A stretch of 64,000 nucleotides of DNA. Origin: Haloferax mediterranei ATCC 33500 (GTDB lineage: Archaea > Halobacteriota > Halobacteria > Halobacteriales > Haloferacaceae). This document shows positions 52,199-61,079 of this stretch, one piece after another; within the stretch, counting starts at the first letter, position 1, and each line of letters begins with the position of its first letter. The notes under the pieces are model-generated. The model was not told the origin of the DNA, did not search any database, and saw only the letters and a program-made list of their open reading frames with translations. The stretch lies in contig NC_017941.2 of NCBI RefSeq assembly GCF_000306765.2, forward strand, positions 2,294,001 through 2,358,000. Reading direction: 5' to 3'. The position numbers and the translations under genes were made by a program.

Positions 52199-52423
52199 TT
52201 ACTCCTTGAGGGCGTGGGCAGCGACTGCGAGTTTTCCGAGGCCTCCTTGATTGGCGATAACCTTCACCGTCTCGGCGAGTTCCTGCTCGGAAACGCCCTG
52301 TGAACGGGCGACGGCAGCGAGATCTTTCACGCCGGTCGTGTTACCATCGGCGGCATCGAGTGCGAGCGTGATGAGTGTCTTCGTCTGTGCTGACAGTTCG
52401 CCGTCTGTCCCGGCGGTTCGCGC
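52199..52423 (-). pseudogene. Carboxymuconolactone decarboxylase family remnant
   Basis: On the minus strand a 74-codon open stretch reads GELSAQTKTLITLALDAADG, then GVSEQELAETVKVIANQGGL and KLAVAAHALKE before its stop. That is the C-terminal part of a carboxymuconolactone-decarboxylase / AhpD-like protein. A stop codon lies just before it, no ATG or suitable GTG begins it, and the CxxC redox motif is missing. It is convergent with the HxlR gene and is probably a 5'-truncated leftover of a peroxidase-type gene. Confidence 0.6.
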
Positions 52424-52509
52424 TCAGAGAGAACGGCTAAGAAACCAGCGTCTTCACCGGAAAAGCTCCACGTCAGGCGGCCACCCCGATAATCCAGAGC
52501 AGAGACGCT

Positions 52510-53415
52510 TTACCCGAATCTCCCCTCATCAAGCAGTTCAGAATCCGCTCGAACCGACGCATACACACGCTCGGCCCACTCGCGGGCGATGGGTGAGTCG
52601 GTATCGACGAACACCTCCATCATGCCCGTCGATTCGTCGTAGCCGCCGATGCCGACGCAGTCGTCGAAGAGCACGAGTCCGTACGGAAGCTCCTCGCGCG
52701 TCCGGAGGGTCAGGTGCCCGCGTTCGACCGCTTCGGTTGCCTTCTCCGGGTAGGTATCGAACAACTTCTCGACGATGTGCGGCAGGTAGATAATCTCGGT
52801 TTCGGTCCCCTCGAAGACGTGCTCGTGGAACTCGCCGAGGACGAGCGGGGCCATGTGGGTCGTATTGAATCCGCGGAAGGTCTCCGACTCGCGGACGAGA
52901 GAGATAAAGCGCTCGACCGGGCGGTAGGGATTGTCCGGTTCGGCGACGCTCACAGCCGCATCGACGAACGGTTCGACGACGAACTCCTGGTGGTCTTCGC
53001 AAATCACGTCCAAAAGCGGAGCCAGTCGGTGGACAGTCTGGATGTTGGCCTCGAACCGGAGCACTTCGTCGGTGATGGCCTCACCGCGGCCGGTTAGTTG
53101 GAACCGGCTGTCGACCTTCTCGGCGAAGCCTCGCTCGTCGAGCCACTGCGTCAAGCGATGGCTCGTCGCCCGCGAAACATCCAGTCGGTCTTCGATTTCA
53201 CCGCGGTCGAGCGGTTCCTGTCGGAGCGCTTCGAGTACGGGGCCGTGCCGAATGATGTCGCCGAGGAGGTCCGTGTCGATGCGGTCGCCCGTCGCGTCCA
53301 GTCGCTGTCCGAGATACTGCCGGTTTCGTGCGTTCTCCAGTACCGCCTCCAGTATCGGTGACCCCGGCGGGGGAAGCACGTCGCCGGAGTCAGTCTCGTC
53401 TTCGTGAGTCCCCAT
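52510..53415 (-). CDS. Winged-helix regulator with FilR1-type C-terminal domain
   Basis: A 301-residue regulator with an N-terminal winged helix (about 45-110: DIIRHGPVLEALRQEPLDRG, IEDRLDVSRATSHRLTQWLD) and a C-terminal DUF1724/FilR1 domain (MAPLVLGEFHEHVFEGTETE, LPYGLVLFDDCVGIGGYDES, VDTDSPIAREWAERVY). Proteins of this type are common one-component regulators in haloarchaea and methanogens. It is divergent from the flavoprotein gene at 53598, and an 18-bp inverted repeat lies between them, so it probably controls that gene and itself. Confidence 0.9.
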   Translation of the reverse strand: MGTHEDETDSGDVLPPPGSPILEAVLENARNRQYLGQRLDATGDRIDTDLLGDIIRHGPVLEALRQEPLDRGEIEDRLDVSRATSHRLTQWLDERGFAEKVDSRFQLTGRGEAITDEVLRFEANIQTVHRLAPLLDVICEDHQEFVVEPFVDAAVSVAEPDNPYRPVERFISLVRESETFRGFNTTHMAPLVLGEFHEHVFEGTETEIIYLPHIVEKLFDTYPEKATEAVERGHLTLRTREELPYGLVLFDDCVGIGGYDESTGMMEVFVDTDSPIAREWAERVYASVRADSELLDEGRFG

Positions 53416-53493
53416 GGATACCTTCTTCGTGAACTACGGTGTCGCGGGTCGTAACTGTACGGCCATAGATACCCTACCGCATGAATGGCAACT

Positions 53494-53511
53494 GTGGTTG
53501 CGAGCAACCAC
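53494..53511. promoter_or_regulatory. 18-bp inverted repeat between regulator and flavoprotein genes
   Basis: GTGGTTGC-GA-GCAACCAC has perfect 8-bp arms with a 2-base centre. It lies 79 bases before the start of the FilR1-type regulator and 87 bases before the flavoprotein ATG, almost exactly midway, as expected for a shared operator. Confidence 0.7.
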
Positions 53512-53597
53512 TTCATCTCACACCGTGAAACGAGTCTCACGTCGCCGAACGCTTCTCGATAGGTGAGGCCAACAGCCATGCACACGTTTGTTATTCC

Positions 53598-55004
53598 ATG
53601 GCACAGAACGCGCTCGACGACAGACTGGCCGAACAGTTCGAAGGAGACCTTCACGGACCACTCATTCGCCCCGGAGACTCCGACTACGACGACGCCCGCG
53701 CCGTCTGGAACGGGATGATAGACAAGTATCCAGGCCTCATTGCACAGTGTTCGGGTGTTGCGGACGTCATCAGGTCAGTGAACTTCGCCCGCGAGAACGA
53801 CATTCCCGTATCGGTTCGCGGCGGCGGCCACAACGTCGCCGGAACGGCAGTCTGCGACGACGGACTGGTCATCGATTGCTCGGAAATGACCGGCGTCAAA
53901 GTCGACCCCGATGCCCAAACTGCGTGGGTCCAATCCGGTGCGACGTGGGCCGACCTCGACCACGAAACACAGGAGTTCGGACTCGCGACGCCGGGCGGGG
54001 TCGTTTCGGATACTGGCATCGCCGGGTTGACCCTCGGCGGCGGTATTGGCCATCTCCGCTGCAAATACGGGCTCAGCTGTGACAACCTCCGCTCGGTCGA
54101 ACTCGTCACGGCCGACGGCGAGTTCCTGCGGGCGAGCGCGGATGAGAACCCCGAATTATTCTGGGGACTTCGTGGTGGTGGTGGTAACTTCGGGGTTGTC
54201 ACGGCCTTCGAATACGAACTCCACCCTGTCGGTCCGGAGGTCGCGACCTGTCTCGTGTTCTACTCGGCGGACAAGTTGACCGAGTTGCTGCAAGCGTACC
54301 GCGGATTCGTCGCGACGGCCCCCGAAGAGATTAGTTCCCTCGTCTTCGCCGGTGAACTCCCGGACGAGGAGTTGTTTTCGGGTGCCGACGTTCACAGACA
54401 GAAGTTCGCCATCATGGGCTGTTACGCCGGCCCCCCCGACGTCGGCGAAGTCGAACTCGCACCCCTACGAGAGTTCGCAGAGCCGATTGCCGACTTCAGC
54501 GGCACTATGCCCTACACCGAATTCCAGCAACTCCTCGACGAGGAGTATCCGGACGGGATGCGCTACTACTGGAAATCGCTCTACCTCGACGGGCTTTCCA
54601 GAACCGCCATCGACCGAATCGAGTACTGGGCCGAAGCCGCACCGTCCCCGCTTTCGACGGTCGACGTCTGGCAACTCGGTGGCGCAATCGAGGACATCGG
54701 TATCGAAGAGAGTGCCTTCGCCGGTCGACACGCACCGTTCCTCCTCGGCGTGGAGGCGAATTGGGAGGATGCTGAACACGACGAGGCTAACGTTCAGTGG
54801 GTCCGCGACTGTCTCGACGACATGCGCCAGTTCTCCGACGGCTCGGTGTATCTGAACTTCCCGGGCTTCCTCGAAGAGGGCGACGAGATGATGCAGACCA
54901 CATTCGGTCCGGCCTACGAACGGTTAGTCGCCTTGAAAGACGAGTACGACCCGACGAATCTGTTCAACCTAAATCAGAATATCGCGCCGTCCGAGGAGGT
55001 GTGA
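53598..55004 (+). CDS. FAD-binding oxidoreductase, berberine-bridge-enzyme type
   Basis: A 468-residue flavoprotein with an N-terminal PP-loop FAD domain: VSVRGGGHNVAGTAVCDDG, where His78 is the position of covalent FAD attachment in this family, and GLTLGGGIGHLRCKYGLSCD with cysteines near the second attachment site. The C-terminal BBE motif YLNFPGFLEEGDEM and LKDEYDPTNLFNLNQNI complete it. Relatives oxidise sugars, alkaloids or hydroxylated side chains; the substrate is unknown. No export signal is seen. Divergent from its likely regulator. Confidence 0.92.
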   Translation: MAQNALDDRLAEQFEGDLHGPLIRPGDSDYDDARAVWNGMIDKYPGLIAQCSGVADVIRSVNFARENDIPVSVRGGGHNVAGTAVCDDGLVIDCSEMTGVKVDPDAQTAWVQSGATWADLDHETQEFGLATPGGVVSDTGIAGLTLGGGIGHLRCKYGLSCDNLRSVELVTADGEFLRASADENPELFWGLRGGGGNFGVVTAFEYELHPVGPEVATCLVFYSADKLTELLQAYRGFVATAPEEISSLVFAGELPDEELFSGADVHRQKFAIMGCYAGPPDVGEVELAPLREFAEPIADFSGTMPYTEFQQLLDEEYPDGMRYYWKSLYLDGLSRTAIDRIEYWAEAAPSPLSTVDVWQLGGAIEDIGIEESAFAGRHAPFLLGVEANWEDAEHDEANVQWVRDCLDDMRQFSDGSVYLNFPGFLEEGDEMMQTTFGPAYERLVALKDEYDPTNLFNLNQNIAPSEEV

Positions 55005-55082
55005 ACCGACCACTGTCGGCATCGCACTCGGTTCCCTCACACAGAGCGAACCACTTTTCCGCCGATTAGTAAAACGGACTCT

Positions 55083-55628
55083 ATGCAACAACTCGAGCAG
55101 TCTCTGCACGAAGCGCCCATCATCGACAAAGACGGCTACCACTATCTCGTCCACCCAATCAGCAACGGCGTCCCGATGCTCGACCCCGAACTCCTTCGGG
55201 AGGTCGTCATCGGAATTTCCCGCGTAGCAGACCTCGACGTGGACAAAATCGTCGCCCCGGAAGCGATGGGAATCCACATCGCCACCGCGCTCTCCCTGCA
55301 GACGGACATCCCCCTCGTCGTCATCCGCAAGCGCGAATACGGTCTCGATGGCGAAGTCGCACTCCACCAGACCACCGGCTACTCCGAATCGGAGATGTAC
55401 ATCAACGACGTCGAAGAGGGCGACCGCGTGCTCATCGTCGACGACCTGCTTTCGACCGGCGGCACGCTCGCGGCAATCTGTGACGCGCTCGACGACATCG
55501 GCGCGGACATCTCCGATATCGTCGTCGCCATTCGGAAGGTTGGCGAGACAGCGCTCGACGACACCGACTACGAGGCGACGAGTCTCATCGACATCACCGT
55601 CGACGGCGACGAAGTCACGATTCACTGA
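55083..55628 (+). CDS. hpt: Hypoxanthine/guanine phosphoribosyltransferase
   Basis: A 181-residue purine phosphoribosyltransferase that salvages hypoxanthine and guanine with PRPP. The PRPP-binding motif [18 protein letters not shown] is intact, preceded by [17 protein letters not shown] and [14 protein letters not shown]. Length matches archaeal Hpt. A CTTTTC box-A-like sequence lies about 27 bases upstream. The next gene in the same direction is a nucleobase permease, making a salvage pair. Confidence 0.93.
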   Translation: MQQLEQSLHEAPIIDKDGYHYLVHPISNGVPMLDPELLREVVIGISRVADLDVDKIVAPEAMGIHIATALSLQTDIPLVVIRKREYGLDGEVALHQTTGYSESEMYINDVEEGDRVLIVDDLLSTGGTLAAICDALDDIGADISDIVVAIRKVGETALDDTDYEATSLIDITVDGDEVTIH

Positions 55629-55832
55629 CTGACGACGAGGTCGCCAGTTCGTCCGCTTTCTGCCCGGCTTCCGTTTTCTGCTTGTTCGACGCTAGTTGTC
55701 TGTCCACCTACGTCGGAATCCCAGTTGGGCGAAAGTATACAAGAATATGTATTGAACGTGTGCTTAGAAGGCCAAAAATGAGCTCGAACGCGAAACTATT
55801 ATCTGAGGACACTCTGTTCGTGGTGAGTATAG

Positions 55833-57215
55833 ATGTCAGCCGACAAAAGCGGGGAAATCGACCTCGAGTACGAACTCGACGACCGGCCACCGTGGCTGGA
55901 GTCGATTCTATTGGGGATACAGCACGTTGCGGTGATGATTGTACCGGCGACTGCGGTCGCATTCATCGTCGCGGGTGAAGTCGGACTCGACGCGGCCAAT
56001 ACCGCGTACATCGTTCAGATGGTGCTCCTATTTTCCGGGCTGGCGACCGTAGTGCAAGCCTACACCGTCGGTCCGGTCGGGTCGCGACTCCCCATCGTGA
56101 TGGGGACGAGTTTCACGTTCGTCGGCGCGGCGGCGACAGTCGGAATCGACTACGGCTTGAGTGCGGTTTTCGGCGCGATACTCGTCACCGGATTCGTCGT
56201 CGAAGGACTCATCGGCTGGCAGTTCAACCGCATCAAACCCTTCTTCCCGCCGCTTGTGACGGGGTTAGTCGTCGCTATCATCGGCCTCTATCTCGTTCCC
56301 GTCGGGATGGACTACTCAGCCGGTGGCGTGGGTGCCGCCGACTACGGTGCGGCCTACAACATCGGACTCGCGGCGCTCGTCCTCGGGGTCGCTATCGCGC
56401 TCAACCTCTTTACGGACGGAGCGACGCGCCTTCTGAGTACGCTTGCTGGTATTGCCGTCGGCTACGCTGTCGCTATCCCGCTCGGTGTCGTTGACTTCGG
56501 GCCAGTCACCAGTGCCGCGTGGGTCGCAATTCCCCAACCCGGTGCGTTCGGGCTTTCGTTCGAACCGGTTCCCATCGTTACGTTTGCCTTCCTCTTTCTG
56601 GTGTCCGCGATGGAGACTGTCGGCGACATGTCCGGCATCACGGCTGCAGAGGGTCGAAACCCGACTGACGAAGAGTTCCGTGGTGGATTACTGACGGACG
56701 GACTGCTGAGTTCGGTCGCATCTATCTTCGGCGCGTTCCCTGTCACGTCGTTCTCGCAGAACGTGGGTATCGTCAACTTCACCGGCGTGATGAGTCGTCA
56801 CGTCGTCGGCGTCGCCGGCGTCATCCTCGCGGTGTTAGGTCTCAGCCCGAAGGTGGGTGCCGCCGTTACCACTATCCCGAGTGCCGTCTTCGGCGGGGCC
56901 GTGCTCCTGATGGCCGGAATGGTCGCCGCAAGCGGCGTGCGCCTCATCTTCCTCCATACGAACCTCGACCGCCGGAACATGGTCGTCGTCGCCGCCTCAC
57001 TCGGTCTCGGTCTAGGCATCGCCACGCGTCCCGAAGCGTTGCATGGACTTCCGCAAGCGGCTCAGACCTTCTTCGGCCAACCAGTCATCGTGACCGCCCT
57101 GACAGCGCTCGTGCTCAACACGTTCGCACCGGGTGACCAGAGTCCACTGTTCGAGACAGCGGACGACGGCACTCTCGCCGACACCCCGGAGCAACCAACG
57201 GTCACCGACGACTGA
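55833..57215 (+). CDS. NCS2 family nucleobase (xanthine/uracil) permease
   Basis: A 460-residue permease with about fourteen hydrophobic segments. NCS2 marks are LLGIQHVAVMIVPATAVAFI with the conserved QH, PVGSRLPIVMGTSFTFVGAA, SAMETVGDMSGITAAEGRNP and FGAFPVTSFSQNVGIVNFTG. It imports purines or uracil by ion symport; placement after hpt favours a purine. Acidic Asp/Thr tail at the C-terminus. The 204-base gap before it has GTATAC and AATATGT stretches that may be its promoter. Confidence 0.92.
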   Translation: MSADKSGEIDLEYELDDRPPWLESILLGIQHVAVMIVPATAVAFIVAGEVGLDAANTAYIVQMVLLFSGLATVVQAYTVGPVGSRLPIVMGTSFTFVGAAATVGIDYGLSAVFGAILVTGFVVEGLIGWQFNRIKPFFPPLVTGLVVAIIGLYLVPVGMDYSAGGVGAADYGAAYNIGLAALVLGVAIALNLFTDGATRLLSTLAGIAVGYAVAIPLGVVDFGPVTSAAWVAIPQPGAFGLSFEPVPIVTFAFLFLVSAMETVGDMSGITAAEGRNPTDEEFRGGLLTDGLLSSVASIFGAFPVTSFSQNVGIVNFTGVMSRHVVGVAGVILAVLGLSPKVGAAVTTIPSAVFGGAVLLMAGMVAASGVRLIFLHTNLDRRNMVVVAASLGLGLGIATRPEALHGLPQAAQTFFGQPVIVTALTALVLNTFAPGDQSPLFETADDGTLADTPEQPTVTDD

Positions 57216-57582
57216 TACACGACAGCGCCTATCTTCAGCGAACGGCGTCAGCCGTGAGCGAGTAGGGTAGAGAAGGGTGGGTAGAGTAGAGAAGGGTGGG
57301 TAGAGTAGAGAAGGGTGGGTAGAGTAGAGAAGGGTGGGTAGAGTAGAGAAGGGTGAGTCGAGTAGAATAGTCCACAAACAATTACTCTCTTCTGTGCTAT
57401 TCCATATCCCGAGAAGTGTTGTTGTCAGCATACGACCATACTGGATATCAGTGGTTTTTTAGATATATCTGCCATGAATTGTTAGATTCCGAATAGCACC
57501 CACTATTAGTTGTCAGTTCATCAAGAAAACAGTCAATCGACCAATGAATTAATTTCTGTCCACCACATTGAACCAATCCTAG
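57216..57582. other. Intergenic region with 19-bp array, no gene seen
   Basis: The 367 bases between the permease and the orphan gene hold a five-copy tandem array (see separate entry) and then about 200 bases of AT-rich DNA up to the start at 57583. The AT-rich part has TTTTTTAGATATATC near 57460 and AATTAATTTC near 57547, the latter about 30 bases before the next ATG and a likely box A. No coding frame is convincing. Confidence 0.6.
57262..57356. repeat. Five 19-bp tandem repeats
   Basis: Five head-to-tail units of GTAGAGTAGAGAAGGGTGG cover 57262-57280, 57281-57299, 57300-57318, 57319-57337 and 57338-57356. The middle three are exact; the first has one substitution (GTAGGG) and the last one (GGTGA). 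The array starts just after the permease gene. No spacer variation exists, so it is a minisatellite and not CRISPR. Confidence 0.9.
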
Positions 57583-58401
57583 ATGAGTGAGCAGCGGGTC
57601 AAATTCAACGGAGATACGAAGGTGTTGTATCGAAAAGCGGTCAGGATACCGCTACCAGATAAAGACGCCGAGCGAATGGTTCACGAGGATATGATGAACG
57701 TCGCGGACGCTCGAGAGCAGACAGCGGAGATGCTTGCTGACCCCGATATTCCGTTGGTCGAGGCCTACGAGAAGGAAACAGAACGGGCTGCTGAAACGTA
57801 CAGACGACGCTGTCGCCACATTGCGGGAGACGACTACGAAGAAATCGCGATGGCGTACAGTCGCGGCGAGCGCAACGACCGAGTCGGTGCGATAACCGCG
57901 TACTTCTTCGAGGGGTTGTGGCGAATGCAACAGCGCATCAGCGTCACCGATATGATGTTCTTTCCCATCATTCTGCGGTATCCCGATTGTCTCACTGTTA
58001 ACATCCGATTCACAAGTAGTGGATACACCACGTCCGAGTCCGTTTTGTACGAGTCTCCGGAGCACTCGCCCGAAGACCTCGAGGGCGAGTACGGCGAGCG
58101 GTACTACAACGAGAGTCTCTACTCGCAAAAGGAAGCGGCAAAGCAAATCAAAGCCACCTCACAGATAATCCGCGAAGAATTCCCGAGTCCGGATGAATCG
58201 ACCTTTGAGGAGCGTAAATACGGCGGGATTGTGACTGCCGGTGGGAAAAAGGGGTCTGTGTTCTCGTCGATGCTCCAGCGCGTCGAACCGGACCCAAACC
58301 GGTTTTCGGAACCAGCCACTGAACCGATGCTCGTCGACGAGGGGAACGAAGCAAAGCGAACCGAACGGGAGTTGCTCCCCGACGGCGTAATCGTCCTCTG
58401 A
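57583..58401 (+). CDS. Hypothetical soluble protein, no family recognised
   Basis: A 272-residue protein that I cannot place. It begins SEQRVKFNGDTKVLYRKAVR, then has a charged helical stretch (AREQTAEMLADPDIPLVEAY; ERAAETYRRRCRHIAGDDYE), a central TDMMFFPIILRYPDCLTVNI strand region, and a tail (EAKRTERELLPDGVIVL). No signal or membrane segment. It is less acidic and from lower-GC DNA than its neighbours, and it follows a minisatellite and an AT-rich gap, so it may be acquired. A likely box A precedes the ATG. Confidence 0.7.
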   Translation: MSEQRVKFNGDTKVLYRKAVRIPLPDKDAERMVHEDMMNVADAREQTAEMLADPDIPLVEAYEKETERAAETYRRRCRHIAGDDYEEIAMAYSRGERNDRVGAITAYFFEGLWRMQQRISVTDMMFFPIILRYPDCLTVNIRFTSSGYTTSESVLYESPEHSPEDLEGEYGERYYNESLYSQKEAAKQIKATSQIIREEFPSPDESTFEERKYGGIVTAGGKKGSVFSSMLQRVEPDPNRFSEPATEPMLVDEGNEAKRTERELLPDGVIVL

Positions 58402-58545
58402 TGTCGTCTACGCGGATGTATCTGGGCTACTAGCGACTCCTCAACCCGCTCCAATCCGCTCTGAGGAGAGAGCAGGTATTTCTTCGGTCAGTCGGCACTG
58501 CTGGAATCCACTTCGACTATTGAGACGACTACGGTCGCCGCCACG

Positions 58546-58552
58546 GTATAAG
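58546..58552 (+). promoter_or_regulatory. Box A of the potassium channel gene
   Basis: GTATAAG is centred 27 bases before the ATG at 58576, the leaderless spacing seen throughout the window. Confidence 0.6.
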
Positions 58553-58575
58553 TAGCTCACGGGTGAATCCGAAAT

Positions 58576-59418
58576 ATGGGTAGCCACGCGCCCGGCTCGC
58601 ACGGAGGGACTCTCCGAGACGTCATTCGATTTTACCTCCTCGACCACAAGACGATTGTCGGCAAGGCAATCGACATCTCGCTGCTCGTGCTTAATCTCGT
58701 GTTCGTGGGAGTGTTCGTCGCCGAGACGTACTCAGTCGCTGCGTCACTCCAGTCGATGTTCTGGGTTATCGAAGCCGGTATCTCGGTTATCTTCCTCGTG
58801 GAGTATCTGCTTCGGGTGTACGGTGCCCGGAGCCGTCTGGATGAAATATTCAATTTCTACTCGTTCGTCGACCTCTTGGCCATCTTGCCGACGCTCGCGG
58901 TGTTGGTCTTATCGGTTCCGGCTGCCACGGCGAACAGCGGTTTTCTCCGTTCGATTCGCGTGGTTCGTGTGCTTCGCTTCTACCGATTTACGCGGGACGA
59001 GGAGTTCTTCTTCGGGACTGTTTCGGTCGGCACACTCCGTGTGATGAAGTTACTACTGACGGTCTTGACCATCTTCTTCGTCGCCGCGGGGATGTTCTAC
59101 TCGTTCGAGCACGAACTGAACCCCGGCATCAACACGTTCGGCGATGCGTTCTACTTCACCGTCGTCACACTCTCGACGGTTGGATTCGGAGATATCGTCC
59201 CTGTCACACAACCGGGGCGGTGGGTCACAGTCGCGGCGATTCTAGCGGGCATTATCCTCATCCCGTGGCAGGCGAGTAAAATCGTCAAAGAGTGGGGTCA
59301 CAGGGACAAGGTAAACGTCGTCTGCGAGAACTGCGGGTTGGCGTACCACGACCGCGACGCCTCACACTGCAAGTCGTGTGGCCACGTCATCTACCAAGAG
59401 TTCGACTCGCGAGAGTAA
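58576..59418 (+). CDS. Voltage-gated potassium channel family protein with C-terminal zinc ribbon
   Basis: A 280-residue six-helix cation channel. S1-S3 are hydrophobic, S4 carries spaced arginines (SIRVVRVLRFYRFTRD), and the pore loop has the filter VTLSTVGFGDIVPVTQ, a TVGFGD variant of the K+ filter. After S6 a soluble tail contains two CxxC pairs (VCENCGLAYHDRD and HCKSCGHVIYQ) forming a zinc ribbon. The channel would set or sense membrane potential in a cell with very high internal K+. The zinc ribbon may bind a partner or regulate gating. Confidence 0.93.
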   Translation: MGSHAPGSHGGTLRDVIRFYLLDHKTIVGKAIDISLLVLNLVFVGVFVAETYSVAASLQSMFWVIEAGISVIFLVEYLLRVYGARSRLDEIFNFYSFVDLLAILPTLAVLVLSVPAATANSGFLRSIRVVRVLRFYRFTRDEEFFFGTVSVGTLRVMKLLLTVLTIFFVAAGMFYSFEHELNPGINTFGDAFYFTVVTLSTVGFGDIVPVTQPGRWVTVAAILAGIILIPWQASKIVKEWGHRDKVNVVCENCGLAYHDRDASHCKSCGHVIYQEFDSRE

Positions 59419-59601
59419 CCCGCGTTCCCAGGGGCGAACATCGGAACACGAGGGAATCAAACAGTCCGGATGAGTTCAACATGAACATTTATTATAGATT
59501 GGGATGAACTGCCGGGTACATCATGTCGGTCGTACGTGTACACCCCTAACTCTCATTCGTAACAGTACAGCCGTCCGACCGAACTATCACACCCTATACC
59601 C

Positions 59602-59814
59602 GTGAGCACAAACATACGCCCGACATACGAACCGCAACGACAGCCAAACCGACAGTCGACATCCCGAGCTACCGAGACCACCGAGACCGACTCGTGGGTC
59701 GCGCGGTGTCAACAACAGTTCAACGCTTCTCGAACCGAGCGCATCCACAACCTCGTCGACCGCGAAAACCAGTCGATACCGCGGATGCGCCGAGACGCAC
59801 CCGCATCCGACTAA
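59602..59814 (+). CDS. Small hypothetical protein
   Basis: A possible 70-residue hydrophilic protein with GTG start: STNIRPTYEPQRQPNRQSTS, then DSWVARCQQQFNASRTERIH and NLVDRENQSIPRMRRD. It is rich in Arg, Gln, Thr and Ser, and unlike any family I know. The tail around NLVDRENQSIP looks like a real helix. An upstream ATTTATTATAG (near 59488) could be a promoter, but it is over 100 bases away. It could be a spurious frame. Confidence 0.4.
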   Translation: MSTNIRPTYEPQRQPNRQSTSRATETTETDSWVARCQQQFNASRTERIHNLVDRENQSIPRMRRDAPASD

Positions 59815-59968
59815 GCTATTCGTGTCCGACTAAGACACCAGAACCCGGCTAAGCACCCTGTACCCTGCCCCCGACAAAAGCGGGCTGCGCCATCGACTAC
59901 CTCATCGCTACGTTGGAGACCACTTACAGAGACACGGCGCTTGAAGTAAGTGGCCAACGCACACACGG

Positions 59969-60691
59969 ATGATGCGATTGGCACGGATTCGAACCGACGA
60001 CGGAGTTCTGGCTGGGGAGTATGACGACGGCGTCGTCGCGGTGGGCACTGACCAGTACGAAGTTGGCGTCGACGCCGAGTTACTCGCCCCCTGTGGGCCA
60101 TCGGCACTCTACTGTGTCGGGCGGAACTACGCGGCGACGGTCGACCAGATGGAGTACGAGATTCCAGACCAACCGGACTGGTTCATCAAACCACCCGTTT
60201 CGGTACTCGACCCCGGTTCGCTCATCGAGTATCCAGCATGGACCGAGGAACTGACCTACGCCGGTGAGTTGGCGGCCGTCATCGACTGTGAGTGCTCGAA
60301 CGTGGACGAAGCCGACGTCCCGGATGTCGTCCGCGGCTACACGATTCTGAACGACCTCGATGCCCTCGACCAACCGGGTCGAACCGCACGGAAGGCCTTC
60401 GATGGCTCAGGGCCACTGGGACCGTGGATAGAGACTGCTGTCGACCCGTCGAACCTCGATATGACGACCCATGTCGGCGGCGAGTTACGACAGGAAGCAA
60501 ACACCGAGCAGATGCTCTTTTCACCCGCCGAAGTCGTCTCGTTCCTCTCCGAACGCTACACCTTCCAACCGGGCGATGTCGTCTCGTTCGGAAGTCCAGC
60601 GAATCCCGGTCTAATCGAGCCCGGCGACGAAGTCGAAATCTGGTACGAAGGAATCGGGACGCTCACGAATCGCGTTGCCGAAAAAAGCTAA
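59969..60691 (+). CDS. Fumarylacetoacetate hydrolase family protein
   Basis: A 240-residue protein of the FAH / acylpyruvase / 2-hydroxyhepta-diene-dioate isomerase fold. Family signatures: LYCVGRNYAATVDQM, WFIKPPVSVLDPGS, ELTYAGELAAVIDCEC with metal-binding acidic residues, GYTILNDLDALDQPGR, and KAFDGSGPLGPWIETA. Members hydrolyse or decarboxylate beta-diketo acids, for example oxaloacetate. Which substrate applies here is unknown. There are two adjacent ATG codons; the second (MRLARIRTDDG) is also possible. Confidence 0.88.
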   Translation: MMRLARIRTDDGVLAGEYDDGVVAVGTDQYEVGVDAELLAPCGPSALYCVGRNYAATVDQMEYEIPDQPDWFIKPPVSVLDPGSLIEYPAWTEELTYAGELAAVIDCECSNVDEADVPDVVRGYTILNDLDALDQPGRTARKAFDGSGPLGPWIETAVDPSNLDMTTHVGGELRQEANTEQMLFSPAEVVSFLSERYTFQPGDVVSFGSPANPGLIEPGDEVEIWYEGIGTLTNRVAEKS

Positions 60692-60720
60692 TCGGAGCCG
60701 GCATGGGGTGCCACGCTCGC

Positions 60721-60939
60721 TCAATTCAACGCGTCAACCTCGTTCGTAAGGTCGGCCGCTTCGTCCACAGGGCCGTTGATGAACAGGCCGTGGCCCATCA
60801 CGCCGGCAGCGAGGAAACTGAATACGACGAGAGAGGTCGTCAGCGCTATCGGAGTGAGATGACCCACGAGGACGCCGGCGGCGAGGCTCCCGAAGATACC
60901 GGCGAGGACGAGGTCGTAATATTGCAACGTGTACCCCAT
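60721..60939 (-). CDS. Small membrane protein
   Basis: A 72-residue protein with two or three hydrophobic segments (YDLVLAGIFGSLAAGVLVG and PIALTTSLVVFSFLAAGVMG) and an acidic C-terminus (VDEAADLTNEVDALN), which should face the cytoplasm. Function unknown; similar short proteins are frequent in haloarchaea. It is divergent from the aIF2-beta gene and converges on the fumarylacetoacetase-family gene with under 30 bases between. Confidence 0.7.
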   Translation of the reverse strand: MGYTLQYYDLVLAGIFGSLAAGVLVGHLTPIALTTSLVVFSFLAAGVMGHGLFINGPVDEAADLTNEVDALN

Positions 60940-61079
60940 GCGTGGTAATTATATGGCCAACACCGAAGGTGTATTGTTTGTTTACCATCCATTATTGGTT
61001 GGGAATAATGGGAATCGTGTCCCGGTTGCGGGAAGAACGGTCACGGAACGGCTATACGTCGCCAGACACTCGAAAGCCT

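Noticed and set aside
57262..57356. Possible CRISPR array
   Set aside because: Units are contiguous with no unique spacers and the unit is only 19 bases.
59980..60000. tRNA-like GGATTCGAACC
   Set aside because: It lies within the start of the fumarylacetoacetase-family coding sequence and no cloverleaf can be built around it.
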